The translations under genes and the position numbers were made by a program. Shown piece by piece: positions 26,931 through 37,000 of a stretch of 64,000 nt of DNA (positions within the stretch are counted from its first letter, which is position 1; every line of letters starts with the position of its first letter). Below the pieces are notes generated by a model. It did not search any database. It worked only from the letters and a program-made list of their open reading frames with translations, and had not been told where the DNA came from. The DNA is from Dysgonomonas sp. 521 (GTDB lineage: Bacteria > Bacteroidota > Bacteroidia > Bacteroidales > Dysgonomonadaceae), in assembly GCF_010501055.1 (NCBI RefSeq), contig NZ_QVMO01000014.1, positions 4,219-68,218 on the forward strand. Direction: 5' to 3'.

Positions 26931-28175
26931 ATGAAACAAGGTAACATCATCATAAAAAACGCTACCCAATTAGTCACCTGCTCCGGCTTTTCGGCTAAAA
27001 AGGGAAAAGATATGGCTGACCTATCCATTATAGAGAACGGGGCAGTCATTATAACCAATGGAATAATTACCTATGTAGGCAAAGATGCTAACTGCCCTCC
27101 CCTGTCTGATTTTCCTGAGCATACTGTTGTAGATGCAACAGGAAAAGCTGTGCTTCCGGGATTTATAGACTCGCATACCCATTTTATCTTTGGTGGTTAC
27201 CGTGAAGAAGAGTTCTCGTGGCGTATGCGTGGCGACAGCTATATGTCCATCATGGAACGTGGTGGAGGCATTCACAACACCATGACGGCTACCCGCAACG
27301 CATCTTTTGACGAACTAAAAGAAGCTGGGCGAAGACGTCTCGATAAAATGCTGGCGATGGGTGTTACTACCGTTGAAGGAAAAAGTGGCTATGGCATGGA
27401 TAAAGCCACAGAGTTGAAGCAGTTGGAAGTAATGAAAGCCCTGAACGAAGAGCACCCTGTGGATATTGTCAGTACCTTTATGGGAGCACATGCCACCCCA
27501 AAAGAATATAAGGGCAGGGAGGATGATTTCCTCGATTACCTCATCAGTGAAGTAATGCCGGAAGTAAGAAAACAGGGATTAGCCGAATGCTGCGACATAT
27601 TCTGTGAAAAGAATGTATTTGATATAGAGCAATCCCGAAGATACCTAACAGCCGCCAAAAAGCTTGGCTTCAAATTGAAAATCCATGCTGACGAAATAGT
27701 TACACTCGGCGGAGCGGAACTTGCCACTGAACTAGGAGCCTTATCTGCCGACCATTTGTTACAGGCTTCGGATAAAGGCATTGAAGATTTAGCAAACAGT
27801 AATACGGTTGCTACCTTACTGCCCTGCACTGCATTCTCTCTGAAAGAACATTATGCACGGGGACGGTATATGATAGACGCAGGCTGTGCCGTGGCATTGG
27901 CTTCCGACCTCAATCCAGGAAGCAGTTTTACTAACTCTATTCCCCTATTGTTTGCTTTGGCATGCATTTATATGCAGCTATCACCCGAAGAGGCTGTTAC
28001 GGCACTGACCATAAACAGCGCGGCAGCAGTAGGCAAAGCAGATACAACAGGAAGCATAGATGTAGGTAAGCAGGGAGATATTATTATATTGGAGTATCCA
28101 TCTTATAAGTTTCTGCCTTATCATATAGGGATGAATATTGTAAAAAAGACAATAAAGAACGGGGTTCTATATTGA
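26931..28175 (+). CDS. hutI: Imidazolonepropionase
   Basis: 414 aa amidohydrolase that opens the ring of 4-imidazolone-5-propionate to give formiminoglutamate. Metal-binding and substrate motifs are present: PGFIDSHTHFIFGGYREEEF at about residues 75-94, TTVEGKSGYG, KIHADEIVTLGGAELA with its His/Glu, SADHLL, and DLNPGSSFTNS with the Asp ligand. Length is standard. It lies between ftcD and the S23 gene. Short leader sequences with palindromes flank it on both sides. Confidence 0.95.
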   Translation: MKQGNIIIKNATQLVTCSGFSAKKGKDMADLSIIENGAVIITNGIITYVGKDANCPPLSDFPEHTVVDATGKAVLPGFIDSHTHFIFGGYREEEFSWRMRGDSYMSIMERGGGIHNTMTATRNASFDELKEAGRRRLDKMLAMGVTTVEGKSGYGMDKATELKQLEVMKALNEEHPVDIVSTFMGAHATPKEYKGREDDFLDYLISEVMPEVRKQGLAECCDIFCEKNVFDIEQSRRYLTAAKKLGFKLKIHADEIVTLGGAELATELGALSADHLLQASDKGIEDLANSNTVATLLPCTAFSLKEHYARGRYMIDAGCAVALASDLNPGSSFTNSIPLLFALACIYMQLSPEEAVTALTINSAAAVGKADTTGSIDVGKQGDIIILEYPSYKFLPYHIGMNIVKKTIKNGVLY

Positions 28176-28216
28176 TTTAAAGATTTAATAATTTAATAAT
28201 TCAAAGATTACTTAAA
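28172..28216. repeat. AAAGATTTAATAATTT repeats before the S23 gene
   Basis: Short AT-only direct/inverted repeats around AAAGATTTAA. The same motif, inverted (CTTTAAATATTTGAACTTTAAATCTTTAAA), follows the S23 gene at 28614-28646. It appears again between fchA and hutH. Confidence 0.5.
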
Positions 28217-28218
28217 AA

Positions 28219-28611
28219 ATGGGGCGAATAGATAAATTCGAAGATTTGGAAGTTTGGAAATTAGCCAGAGAGTTTGCTAAAGATATTTATTTATTGACTA
28301 ATCAAGGTGATTTTTCGAAAGATTTTAGATTAAGAGACCAAATAAGAGCATCATCCGGTTCTATTATGGATAATATAGCAGAAGGATTTGAAAGAAATGG
28401 AAATAAAGAATTCATTCAATTTTTATATATTGCAAAAGGTTCCTGTGGTGAGGCTCGTAGTCAGCTTTATAGAGCTTTGGATATAGACTATATTAACAGA
28501 GAAAGTTTTGAAAAGAGTTCTCAAAAAGCAACTATAATATCTCAATCATTATCCAATTTTATTGGATATTTAAGAAAATCAGAATTAGATGGCATTAAAT
28601 ATAGAAAATAG
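28219..28611 (+). CDS. Four-helix-bundle protein, 23S rRNA-IVS (S23) family
   Basis: 130 aa, with the family pattern FEDLEVWKLAREFAKDIYLLT at the start, then LRDQIRASSGSIMDNIAEGFERN, EFIQFLYIAKGSCGEARSQL and LSNFIGYLRKSE. S23 proteins form pentameric four-helix bundles and are related to the Avd accessory proteins of diversity-generating retroelements; their cellular role is poorly known. No reverse transcriptase or variable repeat is nearby. The gene is AT-rich, and TTTAAAGATTTAAT-type repeats lie on both sides, so it looks like a small cassette inserted between hutI and fchA. Confidence 0.85.
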   Translation: MGRIDKFEDLEVWKLAREFAKDIYLLTNQGDFSKDFRLRDQIRASSGSIMDNIAEGFERNGNKEFIQFLYIAKGSCGEARSQLYRALDIDYINRESFEKSSQKATIISQSLSNFIGYLRKSELDGIKYRK

Positions 28612-28653
28612 AATCTTTAAATATTTGAACTTTAAATCTTTAAATTAAAAATC

Positions 28654-29277
28654 ATGTTAGTAAACCTATCAGTAAAAGAATTCCTAGCCAAGACAGCGGG
28701 GAGCGATCCTGTACCCGGCGGAGGTAGTATTGCAGCGCTGAATGCAGCGATAGCATCAGCATTGACAGAAATGGTAGCCAATCTTACCATTGGTAAAAAG
28801 AAATACGAGGATAAAGAAGAAATGATGAAAAAGATTGCCGGGATAGCCACAAACTATCAGGCAAGCTTTATTAAAGATATAGATGCCGACTCGGATGCCT
28901 ACAACAAGGTGTTCGACGCCTTCAAATTACCAAAGGAAACGGACGAAGAAAAAGCCGAACGCAGTAACCAGATACAGGCGGCAACAAAAATAGCAGCCGA
29001 GGTACCGATGGAGGTTGCCCGAAAAGCTGTAGATATTATGGATATTATAGCACAGGTAGCCGAAAACGGGAATCAAAACGCCGTCACGGATGCCTGTGTG
29101 GCTATGATGACAGCCCGCACGGCGGCATTGGCGGCAATACTGAATGTGAAAATCAACTTATCGTCAATCAAAGATATAGAATATGTGGCGCTAATGACAC
29201 AGGAAGCGAACTATCTGGAAAGTGAAGCCATGCTGAAAGAACAGGAACTATTAAGCAAAGTCAATAAAATACTATAA
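28654..29277 (+). CDS. fchA: Formimidoyltetrahydrofolate cyclodeaminase
   Basis: 207 aa. Converts 5-formimino-THF to 5,10-methenyl-THF plus ammonia. The family opening LSVKEFLAKTAGSDPVPGGGSIAA is seen at about 4-27 (PGGGS binds folate), followed by an all-helical protein with DADSDAYNKVFDAFKLPKET and NAVTDACVAMMTARTA. Its length equals that of a stand-alone cyclodeaminase. With ftcD it recovers the one-carbon unit of histidine. Confidence 0.92.
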   Translation: MLVNLSVKEFLAKTAGSDPVPGGGSIAALNAAIASALTEMVANLTIGKKKYEDKEEMMKKIAGIATNYQASFIKDIDADSDAYNKVFDAFKLPKETDEEKAERSNQIQAATKIAAEVPMEVARKAVDIMDIIAQVAENGNQNAVTDACVAMMTARTAALAAILNVKINLSSIKDIEYVALMTQEANYLESEAMLKEQELLSKVNKIL

Positions 29278-29281
29278 ATGA

Positions 29282-29375
29282 AATTCAAAGATTTAAAGAT
29301 TTAAAAAATCAAGAAGAATTTCTAATCACCAGATACTCATCTTTAAATCTTTAAATACTAAATCTTTAAATACTA
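29282..29375. repeat. CTTTAAATCTTTAAATACT inverted repeats between fchA and hutH
   Basis: AAATTCAAAGATTTAAAGATTTAAA (29281-29306) is complementary to repeated CTTTAAATCTTTAAATAC units (29340-29372). This is an AT-only palindromic spacer inside the hut operon, kin to the spacers flanking the S23 gene. Confidence 0.5.
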
Positions 29376-29383
29376 CCAAGTTT

Positions 29384-30886
29384 ATGAAGAATGTCTATTA
29401 TGTCGGTTCCGGGGAACTGGATTTTGATATCATCGAAAAGATTATCAACAAGAATCTCAAGCTCGAACTAGCTTCTGAGGCCAAAGAACGTATACAAAAG
29501 TGCAGGGATTACCTCGACCAGAAAATAGAATCTCAGAAGACACCGATGTATGGCATTACTACGGGTTTCGGCTCGCTTTGTAACAAGAATATCTCTCCTG
29601 ATGAACTGACCCGTCTACAAGAAAACCTTGTTAAGTCGCACGCCTGTAGTGTCGGCGAGGAAATTCCCCATGTGGTGGTCAAACTGATGATGCTACTGAA
29701 AGCGCATGCACTCTCCCTCGGATATAGCGGGGTACAGGTTATTACTGTTCAGCGGATTATCGACTTTTTCAACAATGATATTATCCCTATCGTCTGCGAC
29801 AGGGGTTCACTTGGAGCGTCCGGTGATTTAGCTCCTCTGGCTAATCTCTTTCTGCCCCTCATCGGAGTAGGCGATGTTTACTATCAGGGTAAAAAGCGTG
29901 AGGCAATGAGTGTGCTTGACGAGTTCGGTTGGAAACCAATCCGGCTGATGAGCAAGGAAGGGTTAGCCTTGCTGAATGGTACACAGTTTATGAGTGCCAA
30001 TGGTGTGTTTGCTATGCTTAGAGCATTCAAACTATCAAAAAAAGCAGACCTGATAGCCGCCCTTTCGCTAGAGGCATTTGATGGATGTCTCGACCCGTTT
30101 CTGGATTGCCTGCACCAGATGAGACCACACAAAGGACAGATAGAAACCGCATCTAATTTCCGCAAACTACTCGAAGGCAGCGAACTGATTTCACGCAAGA
30201 AAGAACATGTACAAGACCCCTATTCATTCCGTTGTATTCCACAAGTTCACGGGGCAACAAAGGATGCAATACGGTATGTAGCCTCAGTATTACTCACCGA
30301 GATAAATTCGGTAACAGACAATCCAACCATCTTTCCGGATGAAGATAAGATAATATCGGGTGGTAACTTCCACGGGCAGCCATTGGCTATCTCTTATGAC
30401 TTTCTGGCAATAGCCTTAGCCGAATTAGGGAATATATCCGAAAGGCGTGTAGCTCAATTGATTATGGGGCTACGCGGCTTACCTGAATTCTTGGTGGCCA
30501 ACCCCGGTGTAAACTCAGGGTTTATGATTCCGCAATATACTTCAGCATCGATGGTTAGCCAAAATAAGATGTACTGCTATGCTGCATCGAGCGATTCCAT
30601 TGTTTCATCCAACGGACAGGAAGACCATGTGAGCATGGGAGCAAATGCTGCTGTCAAGCTATTTAAGGTAATGGACAACCTGAACCATATACTGGCTATA
30701 GAGCTGATGAATGCGGCACAGGGTATCGATTTCCGGCGTCCGGCAAAGACCTCCCCTATCCTCGAAAACTTCCTGAAAGAGTACCGCAAAGAAGTACCTT
30801 TTGTGAACGATGATATTGTAATGTATAAAGAAATTCATAAAACGGTAGCATTCCTTAACAGGAATTCACTGGAATTTATGGATTAA
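29384..30886 (+). CDS. hutH: Histidine ammonia-lyase
   Basis: 500 aa. Deaminates histidine to urocanate, the first step of the pathway. The autocatalytic MIO prosthetic group forms from Ala145-Ser146-Gly147 in GSLGASGDLAPLANL. Also present are YGITTGFGSLCN with the catalytic Tyr56, the TDNPTIF loop, GGNFHGQPLA and the C-terminal QEDHVSMGANAA. It is the last gene of the operon, so pathway order and gene order differ. A 12-bp stem terminator follows at once. Confidence 0.95.
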   Translation: MKNVYYVGSGELDFDIIEKIINKNLKLELASEAKERIQKCRDYLDQKIESQKTPMYGITTGFGSLCNKNISPDELTRLQENLVKSHACSVGEEIPHVVVKLMMLLKAHALSLGYSGVQVITVQRIIDFFNNDIIPIVCDRGSLGASGDLAPLANLFLPLIGVGDVYYQGKKREAMSVLDEFGWKPIRLMSKEGLALLNGTQFMSANGVFAMLRAFKLSKKADLIAALSLEAFDGCLDPFLDCLHQMRPHKGQIETASNFRKLLEGSELISRKKEHVQDPYSFRCIPQVHGATKDAIRYVASVLLTEINSVTDNPTIFPDEDKIISGGNFHGQPLAISYDFLAIALAELGNISERRVAQLIMGLRGLPEFLVANPGVNSGFMIPQYTSASMVSQNKMYCYAASSDSIVSSNGQEDHVSMGANAAVKLFKVMDNLNHILAIELMNAAQGIDFRRPAKTSPILENFLKEYRKEVPFVNDDIVMYKEIHKTVAFLNRNSLEFMD

Positions 30887-30891
30887 AGAAA

Positions 30892-30931
30892 TATCCTCCT
30901 GATTTTGAATTAATTAAATATCAGGAGGATA
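30892..30931. terminator. Bidirectional-looking terminator
   Basis: TATCCTCCTGAT (30892-30903) and ATCAGGAGGATA (30920-30931) make a perfect 12-bp stem with a 16-base AT loop. It lies between convergent hutH and the TlpA-like gene. Only weak T-rich flanks are present. Confidence 0.6.
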
Positions 30932-30950
30932 CCTGTTCTAAATCATACTA

Positions 30951-32177
30951 TTACTTTTCAGCCAATAAATCATCTACCACCTTATTAAAGTCCTGCTTGA
31001 ATTCTTCGTAAAACAATCCTGTCGCAGGGCCGTTGAATCCGGTATGAATCTTTCTTACCACACCTTTCTTATCGATGAAGATAGTAGTAGGGTATCCCAT
31101 AATCTTACTTACCTGCGGAAGGGCTTTTGCTGTGGCATCATCCCCCAGCTTTCCTGCGAATAATATCTCATAAGTAGTATTATAACGCTTAGCCAAACGT
31201 GAAAGAACTGTCTTCACATATTCAGGATCATCCTTACGTTCAAAGGCTAATCCTATAATTTCCACTCCCCGCTTATTGTTCTCCTTATACCACGGAGAAA
31301 GGTATTCCATTTCATCCAGGCAGTTGGGGCACCAGCTCCCAAGTATAGACACTATCACAACTTTATCTTTATAACGAGGGTCGGATAAAGAGACTTTTTG
31401 CCCTTCTATATTGGGAAAAGTGAAATCGAGGCGGTCATATCCTTTCTTCATATAAGCCAGACTGTAAGGGTCGGCAAGAGCAGCATCTGCATTACGTTTG
31501 CCAATAAGCTTAGTTACGCCTCTGGTAGTATAAAACTCCCCTGTAAAGCTGTCATTACCCTCAAACTTGCCTTTTATCAGATAGGGACTAAGACCTGCAA
31601 ATGCAGAAAACCGGAATCCATCATTTGTCAAAGCCCCTTCCAGATAGCGAAGGTCGCCCGCATTGGTCAATATAGAGCCTGTGAGTATAGCTGCATCCTG
31701 ATTAAATATACCTACATTGTGGGTCGTATCCCCATTTTGTCCGATAAAGTCAATATCCCATTTACCTGCAAGGGAAGTAGTTACAGGACTTGTTGCCACT
31801 TCAAAACGCGGAGCATCGCTTTTTACAGCAGTAAAAGGTACTCCTTCATCATTGTCAACAAACAGTTTCTTAAACTTTCCTTCAAATTTGCCGTCAGTCA
31901 CCACGCCCGTTAATATAGCATCATATGCTTCAATTGGGATAGTCACGGTATCGCTAGAATAGGTTATTCCCTTCAAAGGAACCCTCTCTGCTCCATTTAT
32001 CAGATAAACTGTAGCCGAATCGGTAGCCGCACCTTGTACTTCGAACAGAAATGGAAACTGCTGGTCTGAAACAGAGAACTCACCTCTCCATTTGCCATCT
32101 TCCAGTTTATGGTTCTGTGTCTTATTACATGCCATAGAAAATAGTGTTGCAATAGCTATTAATAAATACTTTTTCAT
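30951..32177 (-). CDS. TlpA-like thioredoxin lipoprotein
   Basis: 408 aa with lipobox LFSMAC (Cys17). Residues about 25-230 are a beta-rich N-terminal region with two similar halves (WRGEFSVSD... and WDIDFIGQNGD..., each followed by GKFEGKF/GKFEGND), so it looks duplicated. The C-terminal 160 residues are a TlpA/AhpC-type thioredoxin domain with redox motif WCPNC (Cys283, Cys286) and the cis-Pro block MGYPTTIFIDKKG. It is probably a periplasmic disulfide reductase. It is the last gene after a SusC/SusD pair, 155 bases downstream with a palindromic repeat between. Confidence 0.85.
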   Translation of the reverse strand: MKKYLLIAIATLFSMACNKTQNHKLEDGKWRGEFSVSDQQFPFLFEVQGAATDSATVYLINGAERVPLKGITYSSDTVTIPIEAYDAILTGVVTDGKFEGKFKKLFVDNDEGVPFTAVKSDAPRFEVATSPVTTSLAGKWDIDFIGQNGDTTHNVGIFNQDAAILTGSILTNAGDLRYLEGALTNDGFRFSAFAGLSPYLIKGKFEGNDSFTGEFYTTRGVTKLIGKRNADAALADPYSLAYMKKGYDRLDFTFPNIEGQKVSLSDPRYKDKVVIVSILGSWCPNCLDEMEYLSPWYKENNKRGVEIIGLAFERKDDPEYVKTVLSRLAKRYNTTYEILFAGKLGDDATAKALPQVSKIMGYPTTIFIDKKGVVRKIHTGFNGPATGLFYEEFKQDFNKVVDDLLAEK

Positions 32178-32194
32178 TTTAGTATGTTTTTATC

Positions 32195-32307
32195 CACCTC
32201 CCCCAACCCCTCCAAAGGAGGGGAGACAGCGAAGCCATAAAATAACATCATTTCTTGTTGTGGCTTTGCGGCTCCTTCTCCCTTTGGAGAAGGCGGGGGA
32301 TGAGGTG
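32195..32307. repeat. Palindromic intergenic element, CACCTCCCCC arms
   Basis: CCACCTCCCCCAACCCCTCC is complementary in pieces to GGCGGGGGATGAGGTG. Inner arms AGCGAAGCC and GGCTTTGCGGCT also pair. It belongs with the elements at 928-1073 and 49398-49650. It lies between a susD-like gene and the TlpA-like gene. Confidence 0.6.
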
Positions 32308-32332
32308 TTTAATTTGTCTATAAAATTACAAA

Positions 32333-33871
32333 CTAGTTCTTAAATACCCACAGTTTAGTCTCTATTTTATCATTACCCTGTGCAGATAAAGCCTGCTGAT
32401 AATTAGCCTGATTTACATTTTGTTCTTTAGTCGGATAATATAAGCGGCTTGGTATTCCTCCATCTCCAAACAGAGGTTCGAATCGGTAGGTCACTTCTTC
32501 GCCGTCAATAGTTCCCTGAAATACAATATCTCCTTCTTTTACCAGAAAATCGGGGTATCCGGTACGGCGATACTCGCTCCATGACTCAAGCCCCTGCATA
32601 TAAAGGGCGATATATTTCTGAGTCAGCACATTTTTCTGGTTAGCAGCAGGAAGCGAAGCCAGATAAGCAGTTACATTGTCGGCAGATACACCCCATTTCT
32701 CCAATGAGGCACGGACACCCGATTCATAGTTGCTTTGCGACCATCCATTGTATTCGGAGATAAGGAATTCTACTTCTGCATACTCCATCAGTACTTCTGC
32801 ATAATTGGCGGCATTGACTACCGACCCCGGCAAGCTGACACCTGTTGCAGCAAATTTACCTGCCTGATCATTTGCCAGTCCGTAAGGCAAACCAAAATAG
32901 GTACCTCTGGTAGCAGCAGGCAGTGCATATATCGGCAAGCGCGGATCAACCGCAGGTAATACCGCATTTTTACCCTGTAGTAAATCTGCAAATACATGGG
33001 ATATGGCAAAGTCCTTCCGGTTGGCTGTAACGGTTGCCCTGTACAACGGAGCTTCGTTAGGAGAAGTCACTGAGTACTTAAATGCGGCATTGTCGCCATT
33101 ACTTGTAAATACTCCTTTATTCTGTGCATCCTCGAAATGCTCTTTATATAAAGCCTGATTCTTATCTTTCAGGCGGGTAGAAAAACGTAAGCGTAATGAG
33201 TTGGCAAATTTAGCCCATTTCTGGTTGCTTCCGCCATAGATTATATCTGACTTTCCGAAGGTTGTTTCTGCCTGATATTTGATAAGTGTATCCCCCGCAG
33301 CTTTCAGTTCATTCAATATGTCTGTATATATCTTCTCCTGAGAAGCATATACAGGCGTAATATTCTCAGGCTCGTGTTGCAATGCCTGAAAATCCGTATC
33401 CTTATTTCCGTACGATTCGTAAGGAATATTCCCAAAGACATCAGTCAAAGCATAGAATGCATACGATTTCAATACACGGCTTATAGCTATCTGTGTAGCA
33501 TTGCGTCCGGCTCCGTTTGCTGTTGCCACATCTTTTGTGACAGGGTCAGTATTCAGTTTAATAACCTCTTCCAGATTATTAAGGGTCTTGTATAATCCTT
33601 TCCAGTAATCATCGGAATAGCTGAACGGAATATCATACCTCGATTGAGTAGTGTATGTATTCTGTGCAAAATACTGAACAAATAACATAGAACCGCGTAA
33701 TGACACTGACTCATTCCGCAGGTTATCAACCAGCGATTTTTCTGCTGATGTAATCAACGAAGTAGTCGGCACAGAAGTCGGTCGGTTGGGGTCTTCATTT
33801 ATATTATCCACACAGGATGATAAAAGGATAGAAGCAAAGAGACCGAGTATATATAGTTTATTTATTTTCAT
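32333..33871 (-). CDS. SusD/RagB-family lipoprotein (SusD-like group 2)
   Basis: 512 aa with lipobox LLSSC (Cys20) and the acidic start CVDNINEDPNRPTSVPTTSL, which is characteristic of the SusD-like_2 group rather than classical SusD. YAEVLMEYAEVEFLISEYNG and GLESWSEYRRTGYPDFL are further family blocks. It pairs with the SusC-type gene upstream for uptake across the outer membrane. No CAZyme is linked, and this SusD group is often found in loci for non-glycan or unknown ligands, so the substrate is open. Confidence 0.9.
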   Translation of the reverse strand: MKINKLYILGLFASILLSSCVDNINEDPNRPTSVPTTSLITSAEKSLVDNLRNESVSLRGSMLFVQYFAQNTYTTQSRYDIPFSYSDDYWKGLYKTLNNLEEVIKLNTDPVTKDVATANGAGRNATQIAISRVLKSYAFYALTDVFGNIPYESYGNKDTDFQALQHEPENITPVYASQEKIYTDILNELKAAGDTLIKYQAETTFGKSDIIYGGSNQKWAKFANSLRLRFSTRLKDKNQALYKEHFEDAQNKGVFTSNGDNAAFKYSVTSPNEAPLYRATVTANRKDFAISHVFADLLQGKNAVLPAVDPRLPIYALPAATRGTYFGLPYGLANDQAGKFAATGVSLPGSVVNAANYAEVLMEYAEVEFLISEYNGWSQSNYESGVRASLEKWGVSADNVTAYLASLPAANQKNVLTQKYIALYMQGLESWSEYRRTGYPDFLVKEGDIVFQGTIDGEEVTYRFEPLFGDGGIPSRLYYPTKEQNVNQANYQQALSAQGNDKIETKLWVFKN

Positions 33872-33966
33872 AACATGAAATTTCTATTTTGTTAAAAAGT
33901 GACAAAGGTGACACCTTTTCGTATATTTTTGGTTGTTACTTTTCTTTTATGTATTTTCTATCGTAA

Positions 33967-34019
33967 GGGCGAACCTATGTGTTCGCCAGATTCATTTGGG
34001 CAGACACGCAGGTCTGCCC
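33967..34019. repeat. Twin-hairpin repeat between susC- and susD-like genes
   Basis: GGCGAAC/GTTCGCC (33968-33987) is followed by GGGCAGAC/GTCTGCCC (33998-34019), two small stem-loops in the 174-base gap. It resembles intergenic hairpins commonly seen in Bacteroidota and may tune relative expression of the two genes. Confidence 0.5.
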
Positions 34020-34045
34020 CTACTCTATATAATTAGATAATTTTC

Positions 34046-37000
34046 TTAGAATTTAAAACCAAGATTTAACCCATAAGTCACAGGAACAGGAATATTACCT
34101 CCTTCTATACCCTGAACATTACCACTACTATTTGTCAGTTCGGGGTCAATATCTTTGCTCTTGGTATAGATATTCCATAAGTTGCGGGCATAGGCTGTCA
34201 CGCTTACACTTTCAATCTTCCATTTCGGCAATTTGAATGTATATCCCAAAGTCAGTTCGCGCAACTTGATAAACGTAGCATCGAAAACCGTATATGCAGT
34301 AGGCCCATTGTATTGGTTCTGCGCCCATGCCTGTGCAGTTACACGCTTGTCGTTTGTTGCCGTATTAGAAACTGTATATGTTCCATCAGCATTGAATACG
34401 ACATCGCCTGTTACACCATCAAGAACAATGCCATCCTCACGAATATTATTTGCAGCTGTTGACTCCAATATACCAGAATACATCCCTACCTTATAGGTCT
34501 GAGAGAAGAATTTTCCTCCTATTCTTGAGTCAATCAGGAACCCGAAAGTAAAGTTCTTATATCTCAACTGGTTCTGAAAACTCCAGAGAAAATCCGGCAA
34601 CACGCTTCCCAGCGATGCAAACTGGTCGGTACGCATATATACTCCATCGCTATTCACTACCTTTTGCCCGTCAGAAGCATATACAAAGTCATAACCCTTT
34701 ATCTGCCCGTAACTTTCCCCTTCCTCTGCTACCAGGGAAACCAATGTATTACTCAATTGCAACGTATTCACTGCATCCGACAGTTTGATAATCTTATTGC
34801 TGTTCTTAGAGAAGTTGGCAATAGCTGTCCAGTCCCAATCCTTTTGGCGGATAGGGTTTACTGTCAGTGTAGCTTCAACACCTTTATTGTTTATCTTTCC
34901 TGCATTAATCAGCTTGTAACTATAACCGAAAGCATCGGAGGTTGGCAATGAAATAATCTGATTGCGTGTATTATTGTCATAATATGTGACATCCAATCCT
35001 ATCAGATTATTGAGGAACTGCAATTGTAATCCGGCTTCCCACGAAGATGTAATCTCCGGTTTCAGTTCCGGGTTATTTAGTTTATCAGGCAAAGTATACG
35101 ATATATTACCGTCAAAAGCAGTCTGTGCCTCGTATGTTTTGTACAACTGATAAGGATCGGTATCATTACCTACTTCTGCCCATCCTAAGCGTACCTTTCC
35201 GAATGATAACCAATTCTGATTTTTCAGTGCAGGAAGCTCCGTGAATACAAAAGAGCCGGTAACGGAAGGGTACAGGAATGAATTCTCATCCTTCGGTAAT
35301 GTTGACGACCAGTCGTTACGGATAGTGCCGTCTACATACAGCATGCTTTTCCACCCGTACGATACACTTCCATATACTGACGAAATAGCCTTCTTGTAAA
35401 TACCCGTTGTCGGATTTATTATAACAGATGAAGCATTATTCAGACTGTAATATTCAGGTATCCGAAGACCTCCCGAAGTTTGTATATCACTTACACGCCT
35501 GTTGCGTCTCATATAGTTGGCTCCAAGATTAGCGACTAAAGAATGATTACCCCAACGGTTATTGGATGTAGCGAGGAATTCATAGTTAAACTCATCAAAT
35601 TTCTGGGAATATTCCTGATACATCGACTGCGAACGGGAGTAATATGCAATACGATCCTGCGAGTTATACTGGTATATATCTCCATTTATCCGTCCTGTCA
35701 GGCTTAACCATTTTGTAGGGGTAATCACCAATCCTACATTACCATACAACCTGTCTCTGTTTTCTTTCAGATAACTCTCATAGGCAGACCAATAGGGGTT
35801 ATCTATATATTTTGTTTTTTCGGCTTCGGGCGTATTCTCCCAGCTGGTGCGGTTCCATGCGCGGGGAGTACCATCAGCACGTTTATATTCTTTCAGTTTA
35901 CTGTAGTCTACCTGCACCTGTCCCCACTGGTAGGCTTCGAGCATAATATTACGGTTCGAAGCGCCTGTCCAAGGACGACCTGTAGATTTATTATTTATAT
36001 AGTTTACGTTTCCGAAGAATGAAATCAGGTCTCCTTTTGTACTTCCCGATATATTCACTGCATTTCTGGTTAATGATGAATTAGGGACAGTACCTTTCAC
36101 ATTCTTATTCGTAAATGATACACGGAATGAACCTCTGGCCGTATTCTTCGAAAGGGCTATATTATTTGTATTGGATATACCTGTACGGAAAAAGTCTTTT
36201 ACATCACTTTTAGGGTATGACCACGCTTGTGGATTCAGGTAATCACCAGGATACTCAGGGTCGAGATTGTACCAGTTCAGGACAGGTGTACCATCCAGTT
36301 TCGGCCCCCAGCTCTCGTCGGCAGCATAATCTACCACATTATATTCTTTCCCGTCTATAGTTCCTTTCTGAAAAGTAGTGCTATAGCCTCCACCATATAG
36401 CTTCTGGCGTTTTGGCAACCGGACTACATTCTCAAATTCAAGGCCTATATTCAGCTGAATGTCTATGCGGTCATCATTCCTGTCACCCTTCTTTGTGGTT
36501 ATCAGTATTACCCCGTTTGCTGCGCGTGTACCGTAAAGGGCTGCTGCAGAAGGACCTTTCAACACTGTGATATCTGCAATATCATCCGGATTAATATCCT
36601 GAACAGTACTACCTACATCTTTACCGGCACTACCATTGATGGTAGAAGATGTATTCATATCGGTATTATCCAGTGGCACTCCATCTATGATATACAACGG
36701 TTGGTTGTTTCCTGTAATGGAATTGATACCACGCAATGTTACACGTGACGAACCACCCATATTTCCTCCGCCGGATATCACCTGAAGGCCGGATATCTTA
36801 CCCGAAAGGGCGCTCAGGGCATTTGTAGGACGGGTTTCCAGAGCCTTGCCCGAAACATTTTGTACGGCATACCCCAATGCTTTTTTCTCGCGGGGAATGT
36901 TCAGGGAAGTCACCACAACCTCATTCAGTTCAGTACTGTTCTCTTTCAGCACAACATCTACCTGCCTGTTGGAGAGTATCTGAACCTGATGTGTCTCAAA

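Noticed and set aside
28219-28611. Diversity-generating retroelement suggested by the S23/Avd-like gene
   Set aside because: No reverse transcriptase, template repeat or variable-repeat target is visible nearby.
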